64,000 bases of DNA, taken from NCBI GenBank assembly GCA_001600095.1, contig BCIX01000002.1, forward strand, positions 744,001 through 808,000, written 5' to 3'. Both the position numbers and the translations under genes were made by a program. Source of the stretch: Bullera alba (Eukaryota; Basidiomycota; Tremellomycetes; Tremellales; Bulleraceae). Below are positions 45,156-59,398 of this stretch, piece after piece. Each line of letters opens with the position of its first letter. Positions within the stretch are counted from its first letter, which is position 1. Under the pieces are notes generated by a model, which was given only the letters and a program-made list of their open reading frames with translations, was not told where the DNA came from and searched no databases.

Positions 45156-46354
45156 GCGCTGTTGCCTAGATCTTATGCATGGACCCTTCGGTCTTTGTTG
45201 ACAATGTCTCTGAGTGAGACAAGAGTTCATTGTACAAATGCCACGTTTCTGCCACGCTACGGGCAAGGGTGGTCTGGCTCTCTGGAGTCTTGACCGCGTG
45301 GGCGAGCGTCTAGGTTGTGGCTGAAGTCGAGTTGAACATTGCCTCTCCCGTCCAACATTTGCTCGAGTGGCAAGGGTGAGACTGGGGTAACGAGGGGTAA
45401 CGGCAAATGCCGACGTCAATTACGTTGTTGCCGATCGACATGCTTACAATCAAGGCACGGGCCAGCAAGGCAGCAAGAAAAGTAAGCATCTCCTTCCATC
45501 TCCTCTTCTTCGCCTTGCTCTCTTTCGGACGTCGCAATCGCATCTACAGTCGGCAGAGGTCGGCAGAGAGTCGGCCCTCAGCTGCCCACAGTCAATCAGT
45601 CTCATTGAGATACCCAGTCAAGTGATCGACAGCCAAGTGAGACACGACGTCGACCGTAACGTACGGGAGTGGTGTGTACTTCTTAGTCACGATGGTTCCT
45701 GCTCGCTTTCGATAGTCCGACCCGATACCCTGGCTGCTTCAGCGGACCCGCCTGGCGGCACTGGACATACAGATGTGGCGTATGACCTCAAATCAGCTGC
45801 AAGGCCCAGGAAGGCCCAGGACCGCTGGAGGATGACACTGGATCTGTGCTCGAGAGCAGAGAGGACGGTTCACGGCGGCATACCTACTCCCGTTACATGC
45901 TTGAACCGATTCAGGAGCCGGTCGTCGATCTCTGTCTCGCAATAAGCAATGAAGACGTACGCCACGGATACTACTCGAACGGAGATCGTCTCTCGGGCTC
46001 TGATAGCGACTCACCTCCAACATTTTGAACCTGTGACCGACCGGATCCTCGGTCTTGGAGGTTGCAAGATATGCTGACACTGTGCGGGAGCCGCCCAGCA
46101 CGTACGCTGGTCACTAGACCGCGGACAATGTCCGCCATGCTGAGGAAGCAAGTCCTGCCTCGGAAGAGATATAAGCTGAAAGACCTCTCGCTCATGGTGG
46201 ATTCTTCACCTCTCTTCTTTCTCTCGACTTCCTTCCTCTCCGACATAGCTCCTCCTCTAGCTTGTCGCCCCCACCTCGCCTTCTCGCACCTCGCTCTTCG
46301 CCCCATAACAACACCTCACTTCCTCCTCCTCCTTCCTCTTCTCCATCATTCTCC
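45156..46354. other. long intergenic region upstream of the AA14-WSC gene
   Basis: 1.2 kb. Open frames here (for example 45622-45945 plus) show no family resemblance. The last 150 bp are strongly pyrimidine-rich on the plus strand (CTC/CTT runs, 46200-46350), typical of a fungal core promoter and leader. Confidence 0.5.
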
Positions 46355-48999
46355 ATCATGTTCGCCCGACTCGCAACCGTCCTGGCTGTCTTGAGCACCG
46401 CTAGCGCACAGTGAGTCGACCACATGTCCGGCGCATACCGAGGCTGACCGGATTAGTATTGCTCTTTGGGACAAAGGTCTCTTCGGAATCAACTATCCAT
46501 ACCAAGCGACCGGTACGTACGTGCCTCGCACCTTTGAGTACCCGCTAACCTTCCTATTCTTAGACTCTCAGGTCGACTGGAATGGTAATTCCCAAGTGAC
46601 CCCTCTGCGGGAGAAAGATGGCTTCACTACCGAGCAGTGGTTCGGTCACGGCTTCAAGAACTACCCTCCCAAAGACGGCGACTTCATGACCCTTCCCGCC
46701 GGCGGAAGCTACAAAGGTGAGTAAAAGCACCTTTCGATTAGCGCTTGAACTGACCATCTTCAGGCGAGCTCGGTTGCAATCGAGCCTTGACCACATTCCG
46801 AAATCCCAACATCACGCAACCGCTACCATACTATGCCTGCGAAGTGAGTTCCCCTCGTTTGGACGTAGCTGACAAATCAGGGTGGAACAGGGATTGGCGC
46901 TCTGCACGTCATGAACACCTACGGCCAACCCGCGGACAACAAGTGGTTTGGTGGAACAGCTCTTGCCATCTCATACACCTCGGACATTGCCAACCTCAAG
47001 CCGAACGACATGACGGTCATCTCGGTCAACTACAACTCTGTATGGGAGCGAGAAATCTACTACGATATCCCAGCCGGCATGCCCCCTTGTCCTCCCGGTG
47101 GTTGTCTCTGCAGCTGGAACTGGTTCCACCAAGGTGGTCATGGCGAAGGCTACCCATTCGAGATGGTGAGTTGAACTCTCTTGGATATTCGCTTACGCTG
47201 CTAGTACAACCTGCTCTACCGATGCCAAATCACCGGTGCGACCGACTCGAAAAAGGTGGTTGGCCGAGGTACCGTTCCCGCTGAATGCGCCAGCAACCCA
47301 GACAAATGCGTCAAAGGTCCCAAGACCCCAATGTACATCTACCAAGCAGACGGCAACAACCTGCCCCGACTCGACGACGTCCCACTCTACCGCGCCAACT
47401 GGGGTTTCGCTCATGGTGCTCAGAACGACATCTTTGTTGGTTCCACCGCTCCCGCCGTGTCCAGCGCGTCCAGTACTACCAGCAGTACTAGCACAGTCAG
47501 CGCTTCCGCCAGTTCCACTGTCAACGCCGCCCCCAGTGTCTCCGCTAGCGTCTTGAGCGCAACACCCTCGGACAAATGGGAAGACGTGGGATGTATCGTC
47601 GACTCCAGTGCTCGTGCTCTTTCCCAATTGCTCGGCCGAACCGACAACATGACCATCTCGATGTGCATCCAACTGGCCAAAGCCGGTGGTTACTCTTACG
47701 CCGGTGTCGAATACGGTGTCGAGTGCTGGGCTAGCAACAGCCCAACTCTCAAAAAGGCTCCAAGCAACGAGTGCAACGCCGCTTGCCCTGGTGACTCGAC
47801 TATGAGATGTGGTGGTTCATTCCGACTTTCAGTCTGGCGAGATCCATCCTCCACCGGCCCAGTCCAGGTTAGCGGTCCTCAACCTTTCCCACCGGCCAAC
47901 CTCCCCTCCGGCTGGAACTCGCTGGGTTGCCACGTCGACCAAGCGGACCGAGCATTGGATGGCGGCGTTACTGGATCGTCTACCAACACCGTCCCAAGCT
48001 GCATTGCCAATTGTGCTAGCAAAGGCTTCAAATACGCCGGTGTCTCTTACTCCCAGGAGTGCTTCTGCGGCAACACGGCCAAGCTGAACCCAGCATCGAG
48101 TGGCTGCGACTTTGCCTGCAGTGGAGATAGCTCGTCGACCTGTGGTGGTAGTTGGAGGGTGGAGATCTTCAGCTCGGAGCGCCCTGCTTCTTCTTCAATC
48201 TCACCTGCGGCACCTTCCTCTGCGAGCAGCTCCGCCAGTTCTGCCGCTTCGACCCCTGCAGTCGTCATCGCTTCTTCTTCAACCTCTACTTCCACATCCT
48301 CTTCCTCCTCGTCAACGCCATCTTCCTCGAGCACGATCGCCCCGGCGTCCACTTCTCCGACATCCACGACCCCCTCCTCCACCACGCCCAGTGTTCTCTC
48401 TCCCACCGCTGGTCAGACCGGAATTCCAGGAGTACCGGCCAACTGGGAGTCCCTGGGTTGTCAAGCGGATGAGCCCGGAGCCAGAGTCTTCAAAGCGCCT
48501 CTGTACCTGGACACGACCAAGAACTCGTATCAATACTGCATCAATTGGTGTACCGCCCGGAACGGCACTTACGCCGGTGTTGCCTGTGAGTACCTCTCGA
48601 TTGGCACCAGCTTGTGACAGTCGCTGACCTGCCACAGTCGGATCCCAGTGTTTCTGCTCCGTGTCTGGCGACGACGTCGTTCCCAAGGCTGCCAGCTACG
48701 GGTGCAACTACCTCTGCTCAGGGGACAATACTGCCGCTTGTGGTGGTTCGCGAAGGCTGAACCTGTTCCGACTCAACCCCGCCAGTGTCGCCTCATCCTC
48801 TGCTCGACCATCCTCCACCTCTGCTTCCGCCTCGGCCTCCGCTTCTGCTGCTGGTCAAACAGTCTACGTGACGCAGACTGTCACTGTGACGGTCAGCACC
48901 TGCGCTTCACCCACGCCCAAACTCGCCAAGAAGGCATTGCTCAACTCGGAACCCGTCAGGAGGCGACCTTATCCATTCAGCAGGAGGGCTATGCCATGA
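46355..48999 (+). CDS. secreted AA14-like lytic polysaccharide monooxygenase with three WSC domains
   Basis: Seven exons fit: 46355-46410, 46457-46512, 46564-46716, 46764-46843, 46881-47165, 47205-48585 and 48638-48999. They give 2373 nt, or 790 aa. MFARLATVLAVLSTASA is a signal peptide. Splicing intron 1 inside a codon creates His directly after it, so the mature protein starts HIALWDKGLFGINYP. N-terminal His plus ALHVMNTYG and a Tyr in GYPFEMYNLL would form the copper histidine brace. Other AA14-type stretches are DGFTTEQWFGHGFKNYPP, PAGMPPCPPGGCLCSWNWFH, GPKTPMYIYQADGNN and ANWGFAHGAQNDIF. Three Cys-rich WSC domains follow (GCIVDSSARAL..., GCHVDQADRALDG..., GCQADEPGARV...) with Ser/Thr linkers. 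No GPI signal is evident. AA14 enzymes act on xylan; WSC domains may bind cell-wall glucan. The true substrate is unknown. Confidence 0.8.
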
Positions 49000-49442
49000 T
49001 CCTCTCACGATCTCGCGCTGTTTCACGACTCTATCTTGACGACTCTTGACTCTATCTTGCGGGGCTGCGCAATACGATTATGTTTGTACGAGTATATTAT
49101 GACTGTTTTGGGTGCTTTGGGTATGAATCTATCTATTTTCAACGAACGTATAGGAATGCACAATGCTTGATGATCAGCGAAGAGGTGCACGATTCAGACC
49201 TATAGAGGCCAGTTGGCGCCCTCGGACGAGTAGGACAAGGTGGGTGTAACACCCTGACGTGGCAATTTATTCAGCTTGTCAACTGTCAAAAGCTAATCAG
49301 ATCCGCTTCCGCTGGGCGGCGCGTTTCAGGTGTCCGACTCGACCAGACTCGACCAACATTTCAACAAAGTCATCTCCTGTACCATCTACGACATCATAAC
49401 AGGCAATTCTGCATCAACTAGAACCAGCGCAAATATCCTATC
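49000..49442. other. intergenic region upstream of SES1
   Basis: 443 bp between two plus-strand genes. Nothing recognised beyond presumed terminator and promoter. Confidence 0.5.
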
Positions 49443-51337
<1,895 letters not shown>

Positions 51338-51581
51338 ATCTGACAGCTGGAGTGGTACACGTATCCGGGTCATCAGACATGCATCTGCGTGGTCATGATC
51401 GTCTGCGTACCTGCATATGAACGCGGCAGTCATTGACATGAGGACGCCCTCGCGAAAGTGATATCACTGACTAATCTCTCACATGGTAATGCCCAAGAAG
51501 ACGACACTGCTACAGTCTACCTACCCAAGCTGTACCCACACTCGTATCCGCACTGTCACCCCGCCTGTAATAGCCGACAGC

Positions 51582-54438
51582 CTACTCCCACTTGACATGC
51601 CTCTCTCCCATACCCGTCCACTCCCATGTCTTCCACAGCTCCCCTCGAACTTCTTGCTCTCGCACAGCCACATTGGCATTCTTTTCAATCAGATCCTGGA
51701 CTCGCTGCCACAATCGTGTGCGCGAGGCTGTGGAGCCTTTATGCGGCATGACAAGGTCTCTGATCTGGTTGGGCGGAATGAAGGGGGATGCCGTGGTGGC
51801 AGGGTCAGTGTAATGGAGCTGTTCCTACAGTTCAGTCAGCTGTTTGTACCTCAGAACGAGCCACTGGAGTCAGCTCACCTGATCCTGGAGACGTTTGAGC
51901 ACGACTTGAACTAGTTCCTCCGCCTTGTATTTCTCTTGCTGGCGGTGTTTGAGGGTAGTGCGGATATAAGTGATCGCGGCGACCACGGCAGCGGTGGCTA
52001 AAGTCTCGCTTAGCATTGATGGTAGAGCTGGAGTGTTGTGGTCTACTCACAGATCAACTGACTCCTCCACTGCTCCAAAAGGTCCAGGATGTGCAGTTTG
52101 GTAGCACATGCCAAAGTCAAGTCTGTCCTGGCGGCGGCATACCACGAATGACCACTGCAATGCTATCAGCATATTGTACGAACGTCAAGGCTCGATGGGT
52201 ACTCACTCGACGTCGATCGACTCAATCGCATCGTCGTGTTCAACGAGATCCTTGAGCGCGGCCTCGAAGACTTCCTCAAATTGCTCCTGGCTGAACTTGG
52301 GCTATCGACTTGAGTCAGTATAGCACATAAAAGCGGTCAACAATCCACTTACATCACGTCTGGCGAGGTAAGTAGCCCTGAGGGCGCTCTCCTCTACGCC
52401 AAATCTCTCGCCTTGTCCCTTCCTACCATCCTCCTTGCCTAGTCCCGCGCAGACAACGTGGCCTCTACCCCTGGCGAGGTCGCTCTCCATTGACTTGGCC
52501 AGACCCCCAATCATTCTTTTCTTGGCCGTGTCTGGCTTGCATGTGGGAGGGAAAGCTACAGGTCCGACGCCGGGAAGACCGTCCAAAGCTGGGCCGAGGA
52601 TCGATAGAGGGCTTGTCGATGCGATGTACTCCGGGGCACAAGAGATGAAAGCGCCGGCCTCACATTGGGCATGTTGAGGGCAAGGGGTACATGACGTCGG
52701 GCGGGGCAGGAAGGGGACTAGTGGCAAGGCCGAAACGTCGCATTGGACGGATTTACCGGAACCAGGATTGTCGAGGTCCAAAGCGGTTCGTCGGGCAATA
52801 CATGATCGAGCATGGTCCAAGGCGATCTGTCTGTTGAGCACGATATCGTTGGTCGTATTGGTTGTGTCGCAGTATCCGATGGAGGACGACTGGGACTTGT
52901 AGCTAGCGATGAAGCTGAGCAGAAGGAGGAAGAGCATGCTGAGGGGTATAGCCGATCGAGGTTGAACCACAGCAGGCAACGAATCAGACGCCGATTTCAC
53001 TCTCTGCACGAGCGAGTCCTGGCGGGGTACCGCAGTGTAGGAGGTGATCTCGACTTCCGGCTCGACCTCCTTGTCTGCCGATGACAATGCGTTCAGACGG
53101 TCCTGTATGTTTCGATTGTACGCCGTAGCTGCGTCGAGCTCGTCTCGTTGTATCGCGGCAGCATCTCGGACAGCTTGAGGAGGTGTCTTGATTTTGTCGA
53201 TGCTGGGCGCAGTCTTTTTCAGTATAGAGGGCGGTGTCTCCGGTGAGCGAGGTGCCGGCTCGGAAAGTCTGGGCTGAGCTGGCTTCTTCGTGCTGAATCC
53301 AATAGACGACTGACAATTGTCAGACCAGAATCGTTTATGCAGAACTCACCTTTCTCCTCCGCCTTTCACGCTCGGCAGCATCTTCACTTCCACTCTGGAA
53401 GGGGTTGAAGTCTGAGTACTCTGATTTTCGAGGCGTTTTGGTTTTGTACTTGGGCTCTGGTACGTGTTCCTCTTCCTTGACTTCTGCCATTGTAGACATG
53501 GCCGACTCTGATTTCTTCTTCGAGACCGCCCTGTTCTCCTCTGGCGAGCTGCGTTCCTCTTTCGGCATCTCGCTTGCGATGGACGCTGAAGAAGGAAGCA
53601 CCGATCGTCGGCGAGATGACGCTGGAGCCGACGGAACGGATGGTGCTGGAGAGTCGACCGACATGGACGATCTGCTTCGGCTGGGGCGGACTGCCTAGCG
53701 AAGACGTCAGCTGGCTAAGACGCATGGTCCAAATGGGCTCACTTGAACTCTCTCAACCGTGATGACTACCTCATCCTGGTCCGATACGGGATCGGCTTTG
53801 CTCGCGCGGCTCGGTCTACCCCTTGGTCGAGGAGCGGCCTTCACTTCCGATTCGTCTACTTCAGACTTGACGCTCTTCCTCGCTCTTGGCTTCTTCGCTG
53901 GAGGTTCGACGGCCTTGTCATCCTGCTCTACGACGACAATGTCGTCATCTTCGGCTGCAACATTGGAGTCGACAGTCTTGCGGGGTCTTCCTCGCGGTCG
54001 TTTGATGCTTGTAGCAGGAGCCGAGGCTACAGAAGCTGTTTCTGTTCCGTCGTCGGAAACAGAGATGATGCCCTTCCCAGAAGCTTTCGCCTTGTTCACC
54101 CGAAGCAGCGACTAAAAGATCAGCAAGGAGTCTCGATTGGAGCTAGAACAGTAGTCACCTTTGCTTGTGGTTTGATGTGTTGTTCGAATGACTGCACTAG
54201 ATCCGCTTTCTTGCTGGTAGAAGAGAAAGAAATACCGTACTGAAGCAGCAGTCCTCTGATCATGACCTGTCAGCGTGAGTGCATATGCCGTTTCTTCGAG
54301 TTGTCACTGACCTGAGTTGTGCAACCTGTCACTCTCGGGTCAGCGGTCGATCTCATGCGGTAGCTTCGTACTCACCTTGAGAGAGCTGGCGTCAAAATCG
54401 GGGTCCAAGTACACATCGGCTGGCGGTATCTCAGACAT
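51582..54438 (-). CDS. SRC1: inner nuclear membrane protein Src1/Heh1 (LEM-like)
   Basis: Src1/Heh1 is an inner nuclear membrane protein that tethers chromatin and takes part in nuclear pore quality control with ESCRT. The N terminus holds a HeH (helix-extension-helix, LEM-like) domain: DVYLDPDFDASSLKVAQLRG then LLLQYGISFSSTSKKADLVQ. A long disordered region with AT-hook-like PRGRP motifs and basic clusters follows. A first membrane span is AIPLSMLFLLLLSFIASY. The lumenal loop is Cys-containing. A second span lies near QLISTAAVVAAITYI. The C-terminal Man1-Src1 (MSC) winged-helix domain ends WQRVQDLIEKNANVAVREQE, VRGELWKTWEWTGM and GERHVKWE, with the stop at 51582-51584. Domain order matches the family. 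The gene converges on SES1 with about 240 bp between. Confidence 0.9.
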
Positions 54439-54862
54439 CTTGCAGTGGTTGACCTGGTGGTGAGCAGGGGGAGCTCTTTATCGTATGCTGAAGAAGTCGA
54501 TTGCAATGTCAGACACCACTCATTCCACCGGGACGGCTACCTCGGTTTGTTTGTGCCTTTTAAAGTTGCCACTCGAGGTTACACGCGCGCAAACGTCGCG
54601 TACAGGAACAGTCATTATCTGTTGAAGGATTAAATGCTGTTTAATCCCATGGCAGCTCGGCGCGCGGTGATGGCCGCCTCCTTCGCGCTCGTTTCAGCTG
54701 TCCGAGCGTTGAGCCGAGCAGTCCGACTGCCTGGTATCTCTGTACTCTGTCTCCATTCACGTCGATACAGCGAAACAAAGTACCCGGCGGAGGACTAGAA
54801 GTCAACAGCAGTGATATCGATACCAACCCTCACGGCCTCATCATCCTATACCCGGAAACAAG
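54439..54862. promoter_or_regulatory. divergent promoter region, SRC1 / CDC10
   Basis: 424 bp between genes transcribed away from each other. Contains CG-rich words such as acacgcgcgc and gtcgcgtac around 54580-54602, near-matches to an MCB box but none exact. Confidence 0.45.
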
Positions 54863-56315
54863 ATGGCTTCCATGGTGTCAACGGCGCAGCCGGAGGAAAT
54901 CACCGCTTCGTCTTATGTTGGATTCGACTGTGAGTTGGAGTTGGGATGAGCTGCTCGGGACTATTTCTTCGACCTTTCAGCTCTCCCGTTCTGATCTTCG
55001 AAATATCCCGGTCTATGGGGCGTATACTGACAGGTCGCAGCGATCACTCGGCAGATCGAGCACAAGCTGCTGAAGCGCGGTTTCCAGTTCAACGTGATGG
55101 TGGTCGGTGCGTGCAATCCGGTAGACATAGCGAGATCGCTTTGTTAACGCGTATGTTTCAGGTCAGACTGGCCTTGGAAAGTCGACACTGGTCAACACAT
55201 TGTTTGCGTCCCACCTGGTCGAGTCGAAAGGTCGCTTGGACCCAGACATCTCGCCTCGGGCAACCACCGAGATCCACGCCCAGTCACACGGTGAGTCGAA
55301 CGCGTCACGTTACGTGTAGCAGATAGCTCATGGATCGGTCAGTGATCGTGGAGAACGGCGTCAAGCTCAAGCTAAACATCATTGATACGCCCGGATACGG
55401 CGACCAGATCAACAATGAGGGCTGTTGGGACCCTATTGTCAAATACGTGGGCAGCTGCTTTTTCCATGATTTGGGCCCTGCAGCTGAACAGAGACGTAGA
55501 TCAAAGACCAGCACTCCTCGTACCTGAGAAAGGAGCTCACCGCCATGCGAGACAGGTTCATCCCTGACACGCGTATACACTGCTGTGTATTCTTCATCAA
55601 CCCCACCGGACACACATTGGCACCTGTGAGTTTGCGCCGGTCAATACGCGATATCTACATGTTGGCCGCGCTGATCCGGTCGTTAGATCGATATCGTGGT
55701 CTTGAAGAAGCTCGCCGAGGTCGTCAACGTCGTTCCCATCATCGCCAAATCCGACTCGTTGACGCTTGAAGAGAGAGATGTGTTCAAGCAGAGAGTGAGT
55801 GGATACGTCTCGATCGTAGCTGACCTCGCGCTAGATCATGGCAGAGATGCAGCATCACCAGATCCGACTTTACCCATTCGACGCCGAGGAGCATGACGAC
55901 GAGGAGCTGCAGCTGAACGAGAGGATCAGGGTGGGTCGCGCCTGTATTTTAGCCATCTCCTAGTGAACAGACTGACGCCACGTTCAGAGCATGCTTCCCC
56001 TCGCCATCGTCGGATCCGAAAAGAATGTCATTGTCGACGGCAAGCCCGTCAGGGGTAGGAAGAACCGATGGGGAGTGATCAACGTCGAGGACGAGAGGCA
56101 CTGCGAGTTTGTCTACCTGAGGAACTTCTTGACCAGGTACGCGTCGCCCATCGAGGTGGTTTAAGGGGTTTTAGCTGACGAAAGTGACTAGGACTCACCT
56201 GCAAGACCTCATTGAGACCACTGCGCAGATCCACTATGAGACTTTCAGGTCGAAGCAGCTCTTGGCCCTCAAGGAGTCTTCTGCGAAGCAGCAGGCGGCC
56301 TCGAGCACGGCTTAG
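54863..56315 (+). CDS. CDC10: septin, Cdc10 type
   Basis: Septins are GTP-binding proteins that polymerise at the bud neck and septum. The N terminus is short; [20 protein letters not shown] is characteristic of the Cdc10 class. GTPase motifs are present: [20 protein letters not shown] (P-loop, G1), [20 protein letters not shown] (G3) and [20 protein letters not shown] (G4, AKSD). The septin unique element follows: [40 protein letters not shown] and [19 protein letters not shown]. There is no long C-terminal coiled coil, again fitting Cdc10. About eight introns; short ones near 55447-55498 and 55795-55834 must be removed to restore the frame. Stop TAG at 56313-56315. Confidence 0.93.
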
Positions 56316-56889
56316 GGTTAAGGGGACGATTGCCAGTGAATGCTAAGCGAAGTGAGCCCCACCACTTGCTGGTGAGGTTTCGGTTGTCCGAGGAGGTGGG
56401 AGTTGCGCTTGGTGAATACATAACCCTTCGCCGTAGAGCAGTTCAACAATACCCTCTGCTTGATTCCCTTTTTGTACATACGATCTTTTACGAATGCCCG
56501 GATTATACATCTGGTTAATGCAATGTCGGTCCGAGCTTGGAGCTGAGGATCTGTGGCTAGAGATAGCAGCCTAGACGACCTGTGACCTCTAGCCATAACA
56601 TAGCTAGACAGTGGGTCACCTCCCAGGTTCGCCTGTCCATCCTGTTTCGCCGATTGAGCTCGCGCGACCATGGGCAGGATTGGTCAGCCTAGGTCCAGCG
56701 GCCTTGTGGGCACGGTACAATATGAAACCAAGCGCGCATCTACCTGGAAGGGCGATTGGCAACAGACCAGCGGAGATGATCGCGAGGTGGAGGTCGTTTG
56801 AGAATTTCGTGTTTCAGCTCGCGTCGTGTTGTTCGAGATTTTCGGGATGACATTCCAGCTTTGTGGCAGATACCCATTGAATCGCTGAC
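56316..56889. other. intergenic region between CDC10 and the PIG-P gene
   Basis: 574 bp between two plus-strand genes. The minus-strand open frame 56318-56671 has no family resemblance. Nothing else recognised. Confidence 0.5.
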
Positions 56890-57758
56890 ATGGTGCCCAG
56901 ACTACGCAGTGGTGCTGCGAACATGAGGCAAGATGAGGCAACAAGTTCTGGGCTAGCCGAGAAGCTCGATACAATGGTGGAAACGACCGACGCAATGCCG
57001 CCGACATCTCCGTTATCGCCAATTTCGCCCTGGCCGCCGTTGTCTGATCTGAAGGACGCCGGATCCGAACCTGGTGATGCCCCTATTGGTGGTCCAGTAA
57101 ACTTTCAAGAGCCACCTGCCCCCGAGAGACCTGGTATTGGTGGTGATTCCATGATGGACGAAACGCTGCCCACGGCAAAAGAGGTGTACGGATCTTTGGT
57201 GGTGCTGCTCACGTCCCTCGGCTTCATTTTGGTTCTGGTATGGGCATTCCTTCCTTCGAGATATCTCGACTATATGGGCTGGACGTGGTACCCAGACAGG
57301 TGGGTGACAAGATAACGCTGGTGAATTGGCGGAAAGGTGCTTGATTGACACTCTGGCGCTTAGGGAATGGGCGGTGGTAATCCCGTCGTATCTGATGCTG
57401 ATTGTGCTCTTGGCGTATTTCACCTACGCGGGCATCACGGCGTTCCTCACCCCTCCACTGTCCTCGCCGCGGTATATCACCGGTGAGTGCTGTGTCTCAG
57501 CAGTTGTGGTAGAGTGTGGCACTGTGGCACTGTGGCGGGTCGGGACTGAAAGCCAGTGATATGCAGCCAATTAGATGGACTGCTTGCTGATAAAGATCTT
57601 CAGATTCACGCTCAAATATACCCCCTCTGGGAGACAGCGACAGAACTCGGTTCTACTGGAAATTCGCAGACGAAGGGTGTATTCCCCCAGCGGTCGACCT
57701 CCCGATCGACTTGGTGAACAGGGTGCTATACCCTCCCCGCAGGCGACCATCCCCGTGA
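56890..57758 (+). CDS. GPI19: GPI-GlcNAc transferase subunit P (PIG-P/Gpi19)
   Basis: PIG-P is a small subunit of the ER enzyme that adds GlcNAc to phosphatidylinositol, the first step of GPI-anchor synthesis. Three exons fit: 56890-57299, 57364-57482 and 57604-57758. They give 684 nt, or 227 aa. The N-terminal 95 residues are Pro-rich and disordered. The PIG-P domain follows: EVYGSLVVLLTSLGFILVLV with the first membrane span, YMGWTWYPDREWAVVIPSYL with the conserved YPxREW, then LMLIVLLAYFTYAGITAF. The last exon gives SRSNIPPLGDSDRTRFYWKF and GCIPPAVDLPIDLVNRVLYP, matching the family's 'IPxxxDLPIxxVNxxLY' end. The acceptor at 57603 restores the frame; other acceptors do not. Confidence 0.88.
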
Positions 57759-58000
57759 CGCCCACAAGGCTGACAGAAGGTCGAGGTGTCCACGTGCTTT
57801 ACGGACTCGAATTCAAGGTGTCGATCCGATTTCACCGGCATCATCCCTTTTTCACCTTTCAACCCCGCCAAAAGCCAAACTCGTATGCAACGGCTCAACT
57901 ATCAACACAGCAGCACGCTTGCATATCATACACCATCTGGCTACACTTCTTTATCGCTACAAAACACTCGAAAAGAACCGTTTTTGGTGGCAAAATCCGA

Positions 58001-59398
58001 TTATCCCGAAACAATCGCTCCTCCGTTGACGTGGATGCTCTGTCCGCTGATGAAACTGCCGTCCTTGCTCGCGAGGAAGACGTATGCGGGACCCAGCTCG
58101 GAAGGCTCGCCTATCCTGCCGATTGGGGCAGGACTGTTGTGCCAGGTCTTCATCTCTTCATTGTTCATCGCTCCTGGCTGGAGAGGGGTCCAAACAGGTC
58201 CGGGACAGACGGCGTTGACTCGGATTCCCTTCGAAAGAAGTTGGTTGGAAAGCGCTCTGACCATGGCGACCTGTGCTCCCTTGGTCATGGAGTAGTCGAC
58301 GAGCATGGGGGGGCCGTGGTAGGCGACTATGGAAGGGGTTGTGGGTCAGCGACACGGTCGATGTAAGAGAAGATGGGGGAAACGCGGAATCAAATTTTTC
58401 AAAACCTCAAACTCACCTTGAGACGCAGTAACGATGATCGATCCGCCCTTGGGGATGTGTGGGACAGCAGCCCTGGTCAGGAAGAAGGTACCGTAGATCT
58501 GAAGGGGGTCAATGCCTATGCATCGACACCAAAAAAACGCGACTCGAAGGGAAACTCACGTTGGTCTTCATGGTCCTGTCAAATTGCTCGGTGGTCAAGT
58601 CGGTGATGTCCGGCACGGCGTACTACAAGCTGGATCAGCACCCATACCGCAACATGTGTGGCGGAACTCACCATGACGGAGGCGTTGTTAACGAGAACGT
58701 CGATCCGACCCCATTTTTGGACGACGGTCTCGATGACCCTCTTGCAACCGGCCTCGTCTCGGATGTCCTGGGGGATCTGGAGGCACTCTCGACCAGTGGC
58801 GTTGATGAGCTCCTTGGTCTTGTCGGCATCGACCTGCTCCTCGGGGAGGTAGACAATGGCGACCTGAGGGCGATATAGTCAGCGACAGCTTCTCCATGTT
58901 GGTTCGGTAGCACTCACGTCGGCTCCCTCCATGGCGTACATGACAGCAGCGGCTCGGCCTGTCAATCATTAGCACCAGTGCGAGCGGGAATACGTTCAGG
59001 GGACTTACCGATACCAGAGTCACCACCGGTAACAATGGTCTTCTTGCCGACGAGCTACGATTACTCGGTAAGTGTCGTTCTCTGCATCAAGGTGACATCG
59101 GCTCACCTTTCCAGCAGGCTTGTACTGGTCAAAGCTGTCGTGGCCCTCTTGGACGGCAGCGCCCTCTGGCTTGACCTCCATGTCATCTTGAATACCGACG
59201 ACTCTGCCCTTTTGCGACTCTACGGCAAAGTCACCTGGCTTGGCGAACTCTCCTGGTCCAGCCTTGTCCTCGGTGGGCTACGACAATATCAGTATAGGTC
59301 TCGATGGGGGACATTTTATCTGAACTCACGGCAGCTGGGGTGGCTCCAGCAGGGGCGGAGCCTGTGACCTTCTCAGCAAGTGCTTTGACGGCTTCCAT
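58001..59398 (-). CDS. short-chain dehydrogenase/reductase (YhdF/YghA-like)
   Basis: NAD(P)-dependent SDR oxidoreductase. The N-terminal 80 residues (MEAVKALAEKVTGSAPAG to SQKGRVVGIQDDMEVKPEGA) are an extension resembling that of bacterial general-stress SDRs and plant/fungal glucose/ribitol dehydrogenase homologues. The Rossmann start is KLVGKKTIVTGGDSGIGRAA. Later motifs are VAIVYLPEEQVDADKTKELI, RIDVLVNNASVMYAVPDITD and GGSIIVTASQVAYHGPPM. The catalytic Tyr-x3-Lys lies in LVDYSMTKGAQVAM. The end is RVNAVCPGPVWTPLQP and SFISGQSIHVNGGAIVSG. Substrate unknown. Four or five introns. Start from ATG at 59398; stop at 58001-58003. Confidence 0.9.
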
